Shown here piece after piece: positions 46,373-59,213 of a stretch of 64,000 nt of DNA (positions are counted from its first letter, which is position 1; each line of letters starts with the position of its first letter). This DNA is from Ignelater luminosus (lineage: Eukaryota > Arthropoda > Insecta > Coleoptera > Elateridae). The notes under the pieces were generated by a model. It had not been told where the DNA came from. It was given only the letters and a program-made list of their open reading frames with translations, and did not search any database. The translations under genes and the position numbers were made by a program. The stretch is from contig VTPC01008612.1 of assembly GCA_011009095.1 (NCBI GenBank), forward strand, positions 1 to 64,000, read 5' to 3'.

Positions 46373-48527
46373 AATAAGTGTGCAATGATGTACAAAAATC
46401 AATGCCATTCATATCTTTTATAGAGTGATACTTTGATCTAAACTACAATAATTTAAAAAAGTTAAAATCTGATTTTATTTCTATTCAAAAGAAACCTTTG
46501 TTATTCATATCCATCCATGCTGAGTCTACTAAAACTCTTCTCATCACTACGCTAGAAAAACATGGAATTTTTATAAAGTGTAGCCATTAAAAATGGGCAC
46601 GTAAAACCAGTATGCAAGAACCCATTTATTTGTACAATACCGTACAGGTCGTTAACGATGAAATCTTTGAAATTTGGAAACACTCGATTGTAGAATACTG
46701 TACGCTCGATACAAATATGGGACCGATAATCTTCTCTCTTTCGTAATTTCGTCTTGTTGGGTTACTTCGCTTCACGCTTTGTTTTGCTTAAAATAAATGT
46801 GAAACATAATCAGTCTTCCCTTCTAATGAAAACGAGCACGTCAAAATACGAAAAATGAGGCCCCTTTTAACTATATCTATTTTCTAGATCTCAACAACTA
46901 TTAAACCGTTTTGATTATTATTTTCCAATAGGGATCTTATACCGTCATCTTCCTCTTTGGCAGAATGCAAATGCGTGCTCAGTCTCAAAAAAACCGTCTG
47001 GGCCTTAGTGTCCTCTGATCGAGGCACTGATTTGGAAGTGTCCAAGTATTGCTTTTAGCTGGTTAAAGTTGAGTTTAGCTCAATAGAATGATGTGTGTCT
47101 GTGTAAAACAAGTGTGGATTTATGAAAGAAAACGCAGCGCCGCGCCGCGCCGTTTAGAATATTCATTTCTTTAGTAATATACTAACTACCAACGCAAATT
47201 CTAAAAATTATCCAACTAAATAGATGTTTTAGCTCATGCACTTTTGTTTTCTTTCAATGCCCGTTCAAAATTAAAAATGGAGTTCTTCATACTGTAATTT
47301 CAAGAACGGAAACATACCTGGAATACATGAGATTTCTCCTGTTATAAGCATTACATGAGATTAGACCGATGTTTAATTGTTTTTGTTTTAGGATAATATA
47401 TCGAAAAGATCTACATCATGTACTTTATATATTCCATTATTCGTAGTACTTATTGAAAACACTATTAAAAGATTATCCAATCAATTATTCACAAAAAGGG
47501 CTATTGTGTTACACCCAAAATGCAATCATCAAAGTCTTCTTCCTCTTCTGCAAAACGCCTTTTGCCATAAATGAGTATCGCGACAGCAGCGACCCTTGTT
47601 TTTGTATTAATGTTATGGTAGAGGAAGGTTGTAAATTAGGAAAGCAAAGTATAGAGAGAAGAAAATGAAGATTATGCAGAATAAAAATAAACTAAAACTT
47701 ATAAAACAAGACTAATATCCATAAACAATGGCTTTACAAAAAAAATGAAAATTTAAGAATTAACTAGGAGAGGAGCAAGAAAAGAGAAAAACGAAGGCAA
47801 ATTAACAAAAGTTGGCTTTAAAAAGATAGCTATAGAAGAGAAACGATGGAAATAAAACAAAGATAAAAACATACTTAAAGCATAAATGGAACCTCCAAAA
47901 AACTTATAGCACGACTTACAACACAAACTACATGATAAATAAAGACTGACCAGGCAATGAATATGGACAATACAAACAATGAAAACAAATAGACAGCAAG
48001 ACAATAAAAAAGAAAGAACTGAAATATGGATTGGTCACATAAATACTTAATATCTTGAAATGAAAAAGAAGAATGACTAATACAAGAAATGGAACACTAT
48101 GGATTACAATGAGCTTAAGTCAGGCAAAAGTGAGAAGAAACTAGTAAGAAAAAATCATAAAAGAATGACCGCAGTAGAACACATATCATCAATATTAATT
48201 TATACAAAGATAGAGTTAGAAAAAGAGAAGATTGATATACTACATTTATATGCACTACAAACAAGAATTCCAGCAAGATGAGAAAAACAAACGAAAGATT
48301 ACAATGATGTGAGCAGAGCAGAAAGTGGCCCGAATAGAGTAAGTAAATGTGCAGGAAAATATAAGGAAATAATTAACAGAAATGAACTCAAAATAATATA
48401 ATTCGGTCAGACCAACGATCTAGAAATTGGAAATACATTCTATCAACACGAACTGGAAGAAGAAAATACACATAATGTAGCGGAAAGATCGACAAAGATA
48501 GTACAAACACAAGATATAAAACAGAGG

Positions 48528-48600
48528 GAGAGAGAGGGGTAACAGTGAGGAAGAGGGAGAGAGGGGGGAGAGAGAGAGAGAGAGAGAGAGAGAAATAGAG
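48528..48600. repeat. (GA)n purine tract
   Basis: A nearly pure GA run (48568-48592) extends a longer purine-only stretch. It lies inside the A-rich non-LTR relic. Long minus-strand 'frames' over this tract are low-complexity artefacts. Confidence 0.95.
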
Positions 48601-49716
48601 AAAAAGAATTACCGAAAATAAACAGATCGGTTATTTACAAGCTTAGAAGAGTTTAAATCAATACGGAATCTAAACAACGGATAGACTAAACATAAAACAA
48701 TAGTATATGTATAATAATGCACTACAAACAAGTAAATAGATAGAATTGGAATGGAAATGAAAAAACAAAGTGGTAAAGCCAAGAAATACAAATAAAATAA
48801 GAAAAAAAGAGCAGAGAGGACATACTTAGAGACTAAGAATAAACTTGATAGAAAGAAATATTACGGAATAAGAAATACGTAGTGTTGAGAGAATGATAAG
48901 AATAGCAAAGAAAAAAAAGAATAAGGAGAATTTGAAGAAGAAAGAAAAAATATGTATAAAAAGAATAATGGAACATTCTGAACTAAAATCAAGTCATTCA
49001 GGAGAAAGAAAAGGAAACATAATAAGGAATAAAAAGATAAATCCAATCAAATGAAAACCAAAATCACTGAAGTACTAAACATGTGGAGCGAATACTACAA
49101 AAAAATCTGACTTCAAAGGTAAACAGGAAGAAACAGGCGAGCACAACAAAATTCAATAGAGAATAGAAAACCTTAAAAATAAATTAAAATAGGAAAGTTA
49201 GAAGTAGTCACATCAAAAATTAAAAGAGGGAAAGCATGTGGTGAAGACACAATAATTAGACCCAGAAATAGTAGAACGGATGTTTATTAGGAAAAAAGAA
49301 TGACCACTAAAAAAATAAGTATGAGAAAAATCTGATCTTACGCAGGAAGGAGAAGAAACTATCTGTGACAATTATAAAATCGAATGTCTATCATCGGTAA
49401 TAACTAAACCATATACTAATTAGAATTAAAAACATAGATTAAAAAAGATAGTAGAAACAAAAAAGATGAAGTTGCTTTTAAAGCAGCTGATAACATCTGT
49501 AGTAGAAAGCAAGATAGTAACTGTAAAAGAATTATACATCACCTTCGTAGACCTAAAAGCAGCCTTTCATACAGTTAAAAAAAAAATCATATGGAAATAT
49601 CTAAAAACATCAAAGGAATTTAAAATAAAAAAGGGCGTAAAACAATGGGATAGTCTTAGCCCTCTGTTATTCAACAGCAAAGCATAACCACAACGAACTC
49701 CTGTTTTGTTATTTTT

Positions 49717-49900
49717 TCAAATTCTGGCGGCCATTTTGACCATATTTCCAAGGTGATATCGAAAAACTAAAAGTATTCGTTTCTCTTATTTTTTTTTTGA
49801 TGTAGAATACAATTCTAAAGTAAAAAAGTTTTGAAAATTTTTAGTTTTCGGCGGCCATTTTGACCATGTTGCATTTATTTGAAAAGATACCGAAAAACTG
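49717..49900. repeat. Dispersed repeat, second location of the 28841-29010 family
   Basis: It has two units, each with 'ggcggccattttgaccat' followed by 'gatatcgaaaaactaaaag' or 'gataccgaaaaactgaaa'. It interrupts the non-LTR relic between its RT and C-terminal parts, which shows that it arrived later or that the relic is a composite. Confidence 0.7.
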
Positions 49901-52900
49901 AAACCACTTTTTCATTGCCACTTTTTGTTCTCTATCAAAATATGCTAACAAAATTCCTGTATAACGTTTCGGTTTCGAGTAACCATCATCAACCTCATTT
50001 TTTTAAATAGGTGGAAAAACAATTGAAAATCGTTTTGGACAGCTCTTGTTGTCACGATTCTAATAAACGAAAGAAAAAATAATAACAAAAATCGAGAAAT
50101 CTACTTTTTTTTAAAATTTCTGAAACTATCTAAGACATCTAGATTTTGCAAACGCCAACAAAAAGGTCCTCTAAATAACCAACTTTTATCCTATTTAACC
50201 GATGCTGTATCTCTTACCGTTTCCAAGATCCCCATCTGTGCATCCTTATTTTGGACACACTGTATATAGACTATACGCTTTAAGTAACGTTATATTTGCA
50301 AAGAAGGAGATTGAAAAACACATCAAACGGCAGATATACAAAACTGTAATCATTCCTACAATAACACAATGCTTCCGAGATGTGAATGAGACAGACAAAT
50401 AGCAAGGAACACAAAGACAAAATAAGAGAAATTGTCCAGCAAGAGGAAATAATAAAGAATATCGAACGTAAACAGCTAAATTGGTGTAGTCATAAATGCA
50501 GGATAAATAAAGTTAGACTAGCAAAGAAAGTACTTCAAGAGAAACAAATTAAGAAGAGGGACCAAAGAGAGATCTAGGAAGACATGGTTACAACAAAAGC
50601 TGAATTGGGAGTAATAAAGAGAATCCCTTAAAGAAATGAAGCTAATAAATAGAAGACCGCAAGACGCAGAAGAAATTTTGAAGGTAGAAAAATAAAGAAC
50701 AAAACTAGCTAGTTAGTTTAAAAACAATCGTTGTAATGAACCAAATGGCGAACAGTGACCGAAATGTATACCCTTTGCGTAAAACTCAAGAAAAGTGTCA
50801 AAGCAATTAATTATGTTTAAAGCAAAGTAAGTATAAGTAAGTACATAAAGTATATAAATTCCTGAGTTTTCCAGGGATGCAATTCGGTCCATCCTCCTTA
50901 ATTAACAATAGAACAGATTTTCAGACTTTCAATCTATTGACGCCTAGATAGTGTTTACTTTTTATTATCGTCTTCTATCTGTTCGGGAGAAACAGAAAAC
51001 TGTCTAACTGTAACTGACTTAGTTCCTCCTGGAAAATCAGATTGAACATTTTGGCACACGCTTAGCCTACAACGTACCGAATGAAATAATATGGAAAACC
51101 AGTATAATTTATCAAAATTATCTAGGCGTTTAGTTTTATTTTATTGGTATAAATGTGAAAGCAGCATCGGGAACGGTATTAGAAGATATTTATTTTGCTT
51201 ACCTTCTAGAGGTTGATGAACGGCTACTACTACTCTGGGTAAGTCACAAGTCTTAAGAGGATAGTTAATAAATGTAAAATATTTTAACCACTGCCAATGC
51301 AAATTGCATTTACCCTTGACAGACTTTGTTATCATGGGCTTTTGCCCTACACATACCTTCGACTCCCAAAAAAGCAATCTACAAACAGGGCCGGAGTGAT
51401 TTTTAATTCTAAATTCTCTGGAAATGCTAAAATAATAATTTTTAAGAATCTTTGAACTGAAACATGTGTAGCGTAATTTAATGTTTAAACTTCACAAATT
51501 GATTTTTCAAGCGAATTTATCCCATTCTAGTCAAAACAATCTTAACACATCATCCGTAAACTTTAAGGTTTTAACCATATCTTGCTGGAATTTGTAAATC
51601 AAGTGTTGCTCGGGGTAGATCAATTTCAGAATTTAAAAGAAAAAAGTTTATTTTATCAAAAGAAAATCAAAAAAATAAACTAAAGTTGATAATTCATACT
51701 TGTAAGAAATTCTGAGTTAATAAACTAGAATAGATATTAAAAGAAAAGCATAAAGCTTAATACGAGTACTATAATAAGTAAAAAATATACACTTTTCCAA
51801 CGTATTATATAGGTAGTACGTAATGTAAAAAGTTAAGAAAGCGTGGGTTTGTCAGATAATATTTTCAAGAATTAAATACAGTAATAAAAACAATCATAAT
51901 AATCAATGGCGCATAAAAATGCCTGTGCAAATAAATTCACAGTCAGCAGAAATGGTATGATAATATTTAGAACCAGAAATACTGAAAGTGGAAAATAATA
52001 ATTAACCAGGATGACTACGGCGTGCTTTACCAACGTGAAGGCGTAACAATGTAATAAAACTTTCATGAGAAATTTTAGTAATTTAAGAAAAGGTCCGGAA
52101 AGAGATATGAGAAGAAATGAAAAAAATATTTAACAAAAATATGGGCTTGATGTTTTTTCCATCATAAGGAAACGGTAATTTTCTACTACATCGTATTTAC
52201 AAAAATGCAAAGGCCAATTTGTATAAAACACAGCCTTTTTATAATTAATTGTTTGATTTCTTCTTCGTTTGTCAAAGAAAGACTGTTTTTGTTAAACTTT
52301 ATGTATATTTAAATGAAAAACTAACTTCTGAAAAGCTTTCAGTGAAATTAAGTTAAATAAGAAAGTGATTATTTAGCTCCAAACTGTTTCTGCTTTTAGT
52401 GTAGCTAATTACAATTTTCTCTCTAATACTTTATTGGATTTTCTTTCATATTAATTAGTATTGTATATCTCGTCAAGATAAATTCTTCTTTGTTTTATGT
52501 ATAGCTCATTTTACCCTATTTGCATTCATTTAAAAATTTATTTGTCATATTCTAGGGTAACAAGGGGTAATGAGTTGTAACGAAATGAAATTCAGACAAG
52601 CATTACTATATATTTTTCTTTTACTCTTTTGCCTACGCTTTTAAATGTGTTATCCTAAATACCATGGTATGGATTTTATAATTAAGCAGCGGACGAAATT
52701 CTCTAGATAAGCATTATACACGTTCGTTTTTAAAATTACCCACATGAATTTTGTTTTTTGCCATACTTTTTTTCTTCTGCTTTTAAAATAAATTATAAAT
52801 AAAGTTGCGTTGTTTGAACTTATTATTTTATTATTTAATTATTGTTTAGTTAGTTCATCCTTGGTAGAGATTCTTTAGAACACAAACTTTTTACGTTTAT

Positions 52901-53934
52901 GAACTGGAGATCATACTGCAACCTAGTCCGCATGTTTATATATCTTATGTGCAATATAGTACGCTCTAGAACACTGTGGAATCTTCTAGACATACCTACT
53001 GTATTCGCTATAGATTTTGTAAGACAATAAAATCTAAAGTATGAGGATTTAAACGGTATTGGAATTAGCGTAACAAAATCATTAACTATTACTCATATTC
53101 TTTGAAAATTTATTTAATATTGGCTGGCCTCCAACGTGTATATAGACGCAATAAAGAGCACCACTCTCGCAATCAGTGCAATATTGTAGGGATACGGAAG
53201 CGGTTCAATGATAGTTTGAAGAACTCGCATGGAACTAGTTATAAACTTTTGCAAAATAACCGATGATTTGCAGAAAATTCCATTTTAATATTACACAAAA
53301 TTTTGAACGCAATTGTGACATCCAGTATCTGCGAAAAAACTGTTGCAAGATATAAGACAAAAGTTTTAATTTGACTTCTAGATTGTAAAATATTCTTTAG
53401 AATATTCGATTAGAGGATACAATGAGTAATTTCCATTTGTTAAATGAAATAACCTTTTTTCATTTTTCCAACTGGTAACCGTGCGGTTCTCAACAACGAA
53501 GCTTCAGAGCATCACAGGTCTAAAAACGTTTTTCAGCTTTGCAATCTAGAATTATCATTAAAAAAATTCTAAATTTCAGTTTCCCATGTTTAACAGTTGT
53601 CTAATACTGGAGTGTAGAACGTTGAACAGGACACCCTGTATACTATGATTCCCATTATAATAAATAATCGTTAATTAGAAGCAAACTGAAAATTAAAATA
53701 GGAAGTTTTATAAAATAATACAATAAAGAAATTTTACAAACGGAACCGATCAATAGTAACTCTAATATTCTCTTTAGTGGAGGTTAGATTGTAAAGAACA
53801 TAATCAGCTTGAGTTACATGTGTAGTTCTTGTTTCACATTTCTTTAAAAAAAAACAAACGAATGAAGAATTTTTGCTCTGCCTGACGTGAGTATAATGTA
53901 AAACTGCTGATATGACTCGCCAAAAATCACAGAC

Positions 53935-54408
53935 TATAAATAGCATTAGTGGAAAAGGTTGAAGAATGAGTTGTTCAGTTACCGACGGAAAAACCCCATT
54001 GGCTGGTTTGCAGTTCATTTTGGTCCTAAGTTAATAAAAGACGGCAAGGGATCTACAAATCAGCCAGTGATCCCAGCGTACTCAGTCGTGCCAGCAGTAG
54101 CAGTCAACTTAAGCACAACTCAGCTCCATCAGTAGTCAATGTGTTCAGTGTCATCAGTCCACTCAGACCACTTAGAAAAATCGTTGAGTCGACAAAAATC
54201 TTTCTCTCAACCCGAACCTCTGTTTTTTCAAACCATAACTTTGTTTTATTTTAAATAAATTAGCCCACTAAAACAATAATAAATTAAAAAAGAATTACAA
54301 TAAGATAAAATAAATTAAAAGTGCAAAAATAAATAAAAAAAACTCCTATCAAACTTTTTTGTTTATAAACAAAAGAATTAAAACTAAATAAAGTGCCAAT
54401 TTGGAACA
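53935..54408 (+). promoter_or_regulatory. Possible core promoter and leader of a small transcription unit
   Basis: TATAAATA at 53935-53942 is followed by an initiator-like 'ttcagtt' at 53974-53980, somewhat farther than the usual 30 nt. A leader with repeated 'cagt/agtca' words (54060-54160) comes next, then an A-rich tract (54245-54400). The leader block resembles 4338-4434. Either a small gene or the LTR/leader of a retroelement would explain it. Confidence 0.3.
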
Positions 54409-54651
54409 ATGGGGAAACACCGAAATGCTGACCACTTCGATGCATGTACCGGCGAAAAGAGAGTCGATCTTGTAAAGCCAGCGCTAGCCAAACTACTTCG
54501 CTTAGTGCAGGACGCCGTCGACTTCAACAATGCCAACGTGGGGCACAACATAATTACCGTTAATAACAAGATACCCAGCGACCGAAATTGCGACAGTACG
54601 GATAGGGAGCAATTACATCTGTTCAAAGAGAGTTTGTATTCATATATATAA
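54409..54651 (+). CDS. Hypothetical 80-residue protein
   Basis: An ATG in fair context (caatgg) opens an 80-codon frame ending TAA at 54649-54651, with AATAAA at 54653-54658 just after it. The composition is unlike random frames of this AT-rich DNA: it begins MGKHRNADHFDACTGEKR, has an amphipathic stretch VDLVKPALAKLLRLVQD at residues about 19-35, then polar text rich in N and D. No signal peptide, membrane segment or known domain is seen. It lies inside the largest intron of the cyclase gene on the opposite strand, behind a possible promoter at 53935. It could be a small nested gene or the start of a retroelement gag-like frame. I do not recognise it. Confidence 0.35.
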   Translation: MGKHRNADHFDACTGEKRVDLVKPALAKLLRLVQDAVDFNNANVGHNIITVNNKIPSDRNCDSTDREQLHLFKESLYSYI

Positions 54652-55479
54652 AAATAAAGACTCATACAAGGATTTGGATAATTTGTAGAATTTACGCAGA
54701 CAAGTGTAAAATAATAAACGATTCTTGCTTTACGACAAAAGCAAGACAGCTATACCATTTTGTCTTGTACCAATTTTGATGAGTAAAACTTGAAAATCAA
54801 GCACAGTACAAAAAATTAAAAGAGAAATACAAGAGTCCAGTAAAGGAAGGGTAAGTATAAATATTTTTTGTTAGAATAAATAGAAGGATGGGCGAACCTG
54901 TAGATACTACTGCTATCAGAGTCAGTCGTTGTTTTGTTCACATCAATGTTGAAATATTTAAGACACATAAGGTATGTACATAATTTAAAAACACCAAGCT
55001 GAAAGTAGGTTGTGGCAAAGAAAAAAAAAGGCATCTATTTATGATTGCTTAACTTTACCAGGAAATAGCTACTGCCAGGCAGTTTTTGCGTTACGGATAT
55101 TCTGCTACTACTTGCATATCATATGCAGGTACACATTAATACAATAACACATATTCATGAATATTAGGTTTTCGAAAGTATATCGTTTTGAGATACGGAA
55201 TATTTAATATCCTGTCCAAATGTACCCTTCTGATGACTATATCACTTACTGAATATTTCAAATTACGTATTATAATTATAACACACTTCCCGTTTTGAAC
55301 ACACCTTGAGCTTTTCGAGGTTTTAGGATGCATCGATTTTTTTCGATGGGCTCAAGCCAAATTGTGCTTAAAGATTCCCATGGGCAATTTTTTAGTTACT
55401 AACCGATACAGACACGGACAATCTTTAGTTACAATCGATTTATGCCAAACTACGTTGACATAGTTATAAGATCGTCATT

Positions 55480-55940
55480 CCTGTGTTTCGTGAGATTTCT
55501 ATGAGTAAACAAAATTCTCGAATCCCACGAATCACAAAATTGCCATGAGTCACGGGATTTCTGCATACTACAGGTCATGAGAATACTATGGGCGACACAA
55601 TTTCTAGGAGTCGCTCCATTTCCATGGGTCAAATTATGTAGCTATGTAGATTTGAGTTTAAAAACCTTTTTAGTATTTTTCATTGTTTTCTCCATGTTTA
55701 CCATGCACACGCTTGCCCAAAAGTACTACCTCGTTCTGGCAACCGTTCCCGGCGCGGCGCTTCCACGCGCTAAGGTTTACTCACGCTAAAGTATGTAACC
55801 CAAGTACTTCTGTGATACGTCATGATTTATGACTAATATGGGTCATAAACCATTACGGTTTGTGGTCTATTATGGTTGGTGAGGCGCTGTGGTTCACGAC
55901 TTACGGTAAGCTACGTGACCCAATATGTGACATATGCGCT
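55480..55940. repeat. Cryptic repeat of 'cacgaatcac / catgagtcac' words
   Basis: Short related words such as 'ccatgagtcacgggattt', 'gtcatgagaatactatgggcg' and 'ccatgggtcaaatta' recur, later 'atgggtcataaaccattacgg' and 'ggtttgtggtctattatgg'. Spacing is irregular (20-35 nt). It is a decayed tandem array without coding content. Confidence 0.4.
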
Positions 55941-56339
55941 TAACGGTCGTTCAAAAATGAACTAAAATTTGTAGCCTGACCGCTTATGCTTATTAATGCG
56001 TAGGTTAATTAAACGACTATTTTCTGTAATGTATACTAAACCATAGCAGCGTGGTATGCTGTACACTTTTTTGGAAGACAGCATTGGGTGTTTATCTTTA
56101 GAAGAAGGTAAGAGTTACGTTATTTTGTTGATGGGGCAAAAGACGGTTTTGATTCTATGCACTTGCTCTATGCAATTCGTCACCTTGTGAATGTATAGTA
56201 AGAAAACAGTAGAGATGGGCGTGGTTGTGTTCTCAGGAACATCTCTTGAAAAACGATCAAGGCTTTGATATTCCTGTTTATGCCTCTTTTGTTGTGGCTA
56301 TTGCTTAGAAGATTGTTCCGGACACGTCCCAATTCCCCT

Positions 56340-57760
56340 TAGATGTTGTTGGGTTGTGAAAAGGAAATTTCTCGACAAGTGAGTGAGTTAATCACAGATC
56401 GCCAGATTATTATGAAAGTCGACATGAAGAAATATGTTATTGTCTGTATTGCCATTATTCTCAACTTCCATGATAAACATCCAAATGCTGATTGTTCGGA
56501 TTGTTCTCCAAGCCGTACAAGGAACTTGCTATATGAAAGTATGTTTAGAGAACTTCCGGAGAGGTGTGAGATGGTGGTATTTGCTAATGATATCGCATTA
56601 GTAAGACCGCCGCAATTTAAAACTTTAAAAACATAGAGGTAGAGGCATCAGGTATTTTACTAAATTGGGCAAAAGATGAGAAATTAGAGAGAAAACGGAG
56701 GCAACGGTTTTTGAGAAAAGGTCACTACAAGAAAGACCAATTTTTATTATGCAAAGAGAAAAGGTACATTGCAAAGATATGTAGTATTAGACTATTGAAA
56801 GTTATGATAAATGACAGGCTGTCCTGTAACGCTCATGTAGAGTACGTGGCGCAGAACGGGTAACAGTTAGCTAGACTTACATGACGATTTTAAGAGCATG
56901 CTGTAGCTAAGGTGCACGAGAGCGCAATACAACCGGCAATCTCGTACATGACTGCTGTTTGGGCTGGAAATTTAAAGGTTAGGCAGAGGCAGAAATTATT
57001 ATTAGCCACATAGTACCGATGGATTTGTACCTGCAGGAAAAGATAGGCAAAAGATAACTTTTTAAAAATAGACTAAGACTGCTAGGTGAGGAGCAAACAG
57101 GCACAAAATAGAAGATGGGGTAGATGTAAGGGAAGTAGGGCACCCGGTGGAAATAACAAAATTTAGATTTGAAATTAAATTAAAATTATATACGGATTGT
57201 TCGAGAACAGTTGATGAGAAATCAAGGGTGGCTTACGTAATTCCTAATCAGTATAGGGAGATAAAGAATAGGAAACTGAAGTTAAGGGCGTGAAATTCCA
57301 TATTCCAATGTGAACTCCTCGCCATTCGAGAAGCATTGAGAATTATTAAAAACAATGAGTATGCGTTGAGGGAACGTACTATTTTGACATTACAGGGCAT
57401 GCCAAACCTAAGGAGCTTACAAGTAGAGACATGGTAGGTTTTTAGAAAAAAGTTGGATAGCATTAGAGTTAGGTATGGGTGCCCTTGATAAAAAATCTGT
57501 ACAAGTAGTAATTTTAGGGCATATTCAGTCGAAATAAAGAAAATACCGGCAGATTAGACAGTATGTAAGCGTGGGGAAGAGGAAAAGAAAGAAAACGAGC
57601 ATGTGTTGCTTGAATGTAGGTTAAAATAACAGGCGATGGATAAGGACGATAGATGGCTAATTAGAAGTTAGAAAACCAGAGCAATGATAGGAGATTAGTA
57701 ATTGAGGGGAGTAAATAAATTAGGTAAACATAGGTTAGGGATTTAGGGTAATAAAAGCAA
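56340..57760 (+). pseudogene. Non-LTR retrotransposon relic: RT palm, thumb and RNase H
   Basis: The pieces run in order. RNLLYESMFRELPERCEMVV leads into FANDIALV (56521-56600), which stands where the family has the catalytic FADD, so one aspartate is lost. ERPIFIMQREKVH, NDRLSCNAHVEYVAQ and MTAVWAGNLKVRQRQK follow (56735-57000, the RT thumb). PIDLYLQEKI and KLKLYTDWS-like text with VAYVIPNQYREIKNRKLKL (57015-57290), then AIREALRIIKNNEYALRERT (57322-57380), correspond to the RNase H region. HVLLECR near 57600 belongs to the final cysteine-rich tail. This layout fits the I/R1-like non-LTR groups with RNase H. Stops and shifts are many. Confidence 0.78.
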
Positions 57761-59213
57761 TGCACTGTTTGCGCGGTTAGGTGGCAATATTTAAGGATAG
57801 AGATTGATCAGAGGAGAGGCAGAGGTAGGCATAGTCCACTCTTGGTGGGTGTTTATGAAAGGAAAATTTGTTATATGACAAAAAGGAATTTTGGCAAGAA
57901 TAATGATGTCACGCATAGTAGAAGATGTAGTACCATAAGGTTGATCATGAGTCACGCATAATCTGAATTTAAATGTCCAGATGATCAAGGAATAGAGATG
58001 TAACAGATGTCGTCCATGCGACCATGATAGAATTGTCGTCTATTTATCAAATTCAGACTTTGCGTTTGTAGTAGGATGTTTCTAGAGCAATTATCTCAAA
58101 AGATTCCATGAAAATATTCGCAGATACTGGTGAAAGTGGGGAAGTCAAGCATTTCTTTACTAAGATGGCTAAATCAATTGCTTTTCTGTCTTGAATCAAC
58201 AGTTGTTGAAGAGGACTAGAAAATCGGGCATAGGAACTTTAGTGAGTAGGGAGGCCACATAAAAACAGACCAAAGGTTTCTCGGTTCTGGGGTGAGTTCT
58301 GATACCAGCTGAACAAGATGTGAGGAGTTTAGAATATCTGAAGATCTCGCCAGGTTGTAAGTGGACATTCTAGTACGTTCACGATCGGTCGAAGAACAAT
58401 ATCTGTTTTGGGTATTTTTGGAAGATCAAACGATCTAATCCTGAAAAACGTCTGTTTATTAATGACTTGGACCGTAAAAGTCACAAATATTAATATTTAT
58501 ATTATCAGTTTAGTTTTACAAAAATACAAGTACTGAAATGCAATCCCAAATGAATAACCGTCAGTAGGATCGAATCTAAAGATGTATAATGTATAGTTCA
58601 ACACGAGGATTCGAAAAATGTACATATTCTATATAAAACCGGAAAGCAGGTCCTGTAAATTTCTCTTAAGCACTAGAGACATCCGATATCTTAAATTCTG
58701 TTTTAGTTTTCAATTACTTTCTAAATAACCCGAGTAGGGCATTTCTCCAAAACCGAATCCCTCTCGTAATTAAGCTTCATGTTTAATTTTGTATGTTTAC
58801 GATAGCGATGGTATAATTCCGTTGGACCTTAATTAATATGATTATTATCATTTAAAGTTTTTTCTGGATAAATTTTGAAATACCTTGTATATAGAATCTA
58901 TCATACTAAGAAAGTAAATAGAGTCGATAAATTTTCCTCACTTTTATGTATCGGTACAATTTTTACTGGCTAGAAATATTACGTTTCGTGCAGTCCTACT
59001 TTAAACATACCACCTGTGTCTTATGGATTTTCTTCCTGCAACATAACATTCTTCCCCTTTTATTACTGCAATTTTCATGAAAATTACTGTGGTTTTTAAT
59101 AAAAACAAACTTAAGCAGAGAAAATATGTAAATTACCATACATTTGTATTCCTAAATACTTAAATCGGCAAATTCCACACGCAAAACAAATACGAAAACA
59201 GAATCATACTTAC

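Larger units (their letters stand above)
48000..50700 (+). pseudogene. Non-LTR retrotransposon relic: endonuclease, RT and C-terminus
   Basis: The plus strand is strongly A-rich and carries degenerate pieces in the correct order. They begin with IELEKEKIDILHLYALQTR and FGQTNDLEIGNTFYQHELEE (about 48205-48460), the AP-type endonuclease. KIKRGKACGEDTII (about 49215-49260), CDNYKI with LYITFVDLKAAFHTVKKKII (49530-49590, with the first RT aspartate in FVD) and DSLSPLLFN follow. After an insertion the C-terminal part continues: IYKTVIIPTI, then NIERKQLNWCSHKCRINK and LAKKVLQEKQIKKRDQRE (50330-50575). Stops and frameshifts are numerous. The FADD-type catalytic block is missing, perhaps lost with the foreign segment at about 49690-50200. 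Confidence 0.75.
36561..59213 (-). other. Gyc88E: Intron of 22653 nt
   Basis: The donor is gtaagt and the acceptor tttcag. It contains a GC-rich block (37170-38010), a deleted mariner (42683-43103), a maT-like relic (43260-44010), a possible primer binding site (46361-46372), a non-LTR relic (48000-50700), a possible small transcription unit (53935-54658), a cryptic repeat (55480-55940) and an RT/RNase H relic (56340-57760). In 38050-42300, 44100-46300, 50750-53900 and 57800-59200 I see only AT-rich DNA and short unsupported frames. Confidence 0.85.

Noticed and set aside
47753..49046. Minus-strand frames rich in F, S and L
   Set aside because: They are the complement of an A- and GA-rich retroelement relic; low-complexity translation, not membrane proteins.
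51141..51377. Minus-strand frame of 78 codons
   Set aside because: No splice sites in phase with the cyclase exons and no family motif; chance frame in an intron.
59130..59150. ATG-TAT-GG-like text on the minus strand as possible cyclase N-terminus (MYG)
   Set aside because: It lies downstream of the heme exon, in the 22.7-kb intron, and is followed by unrelated codons.
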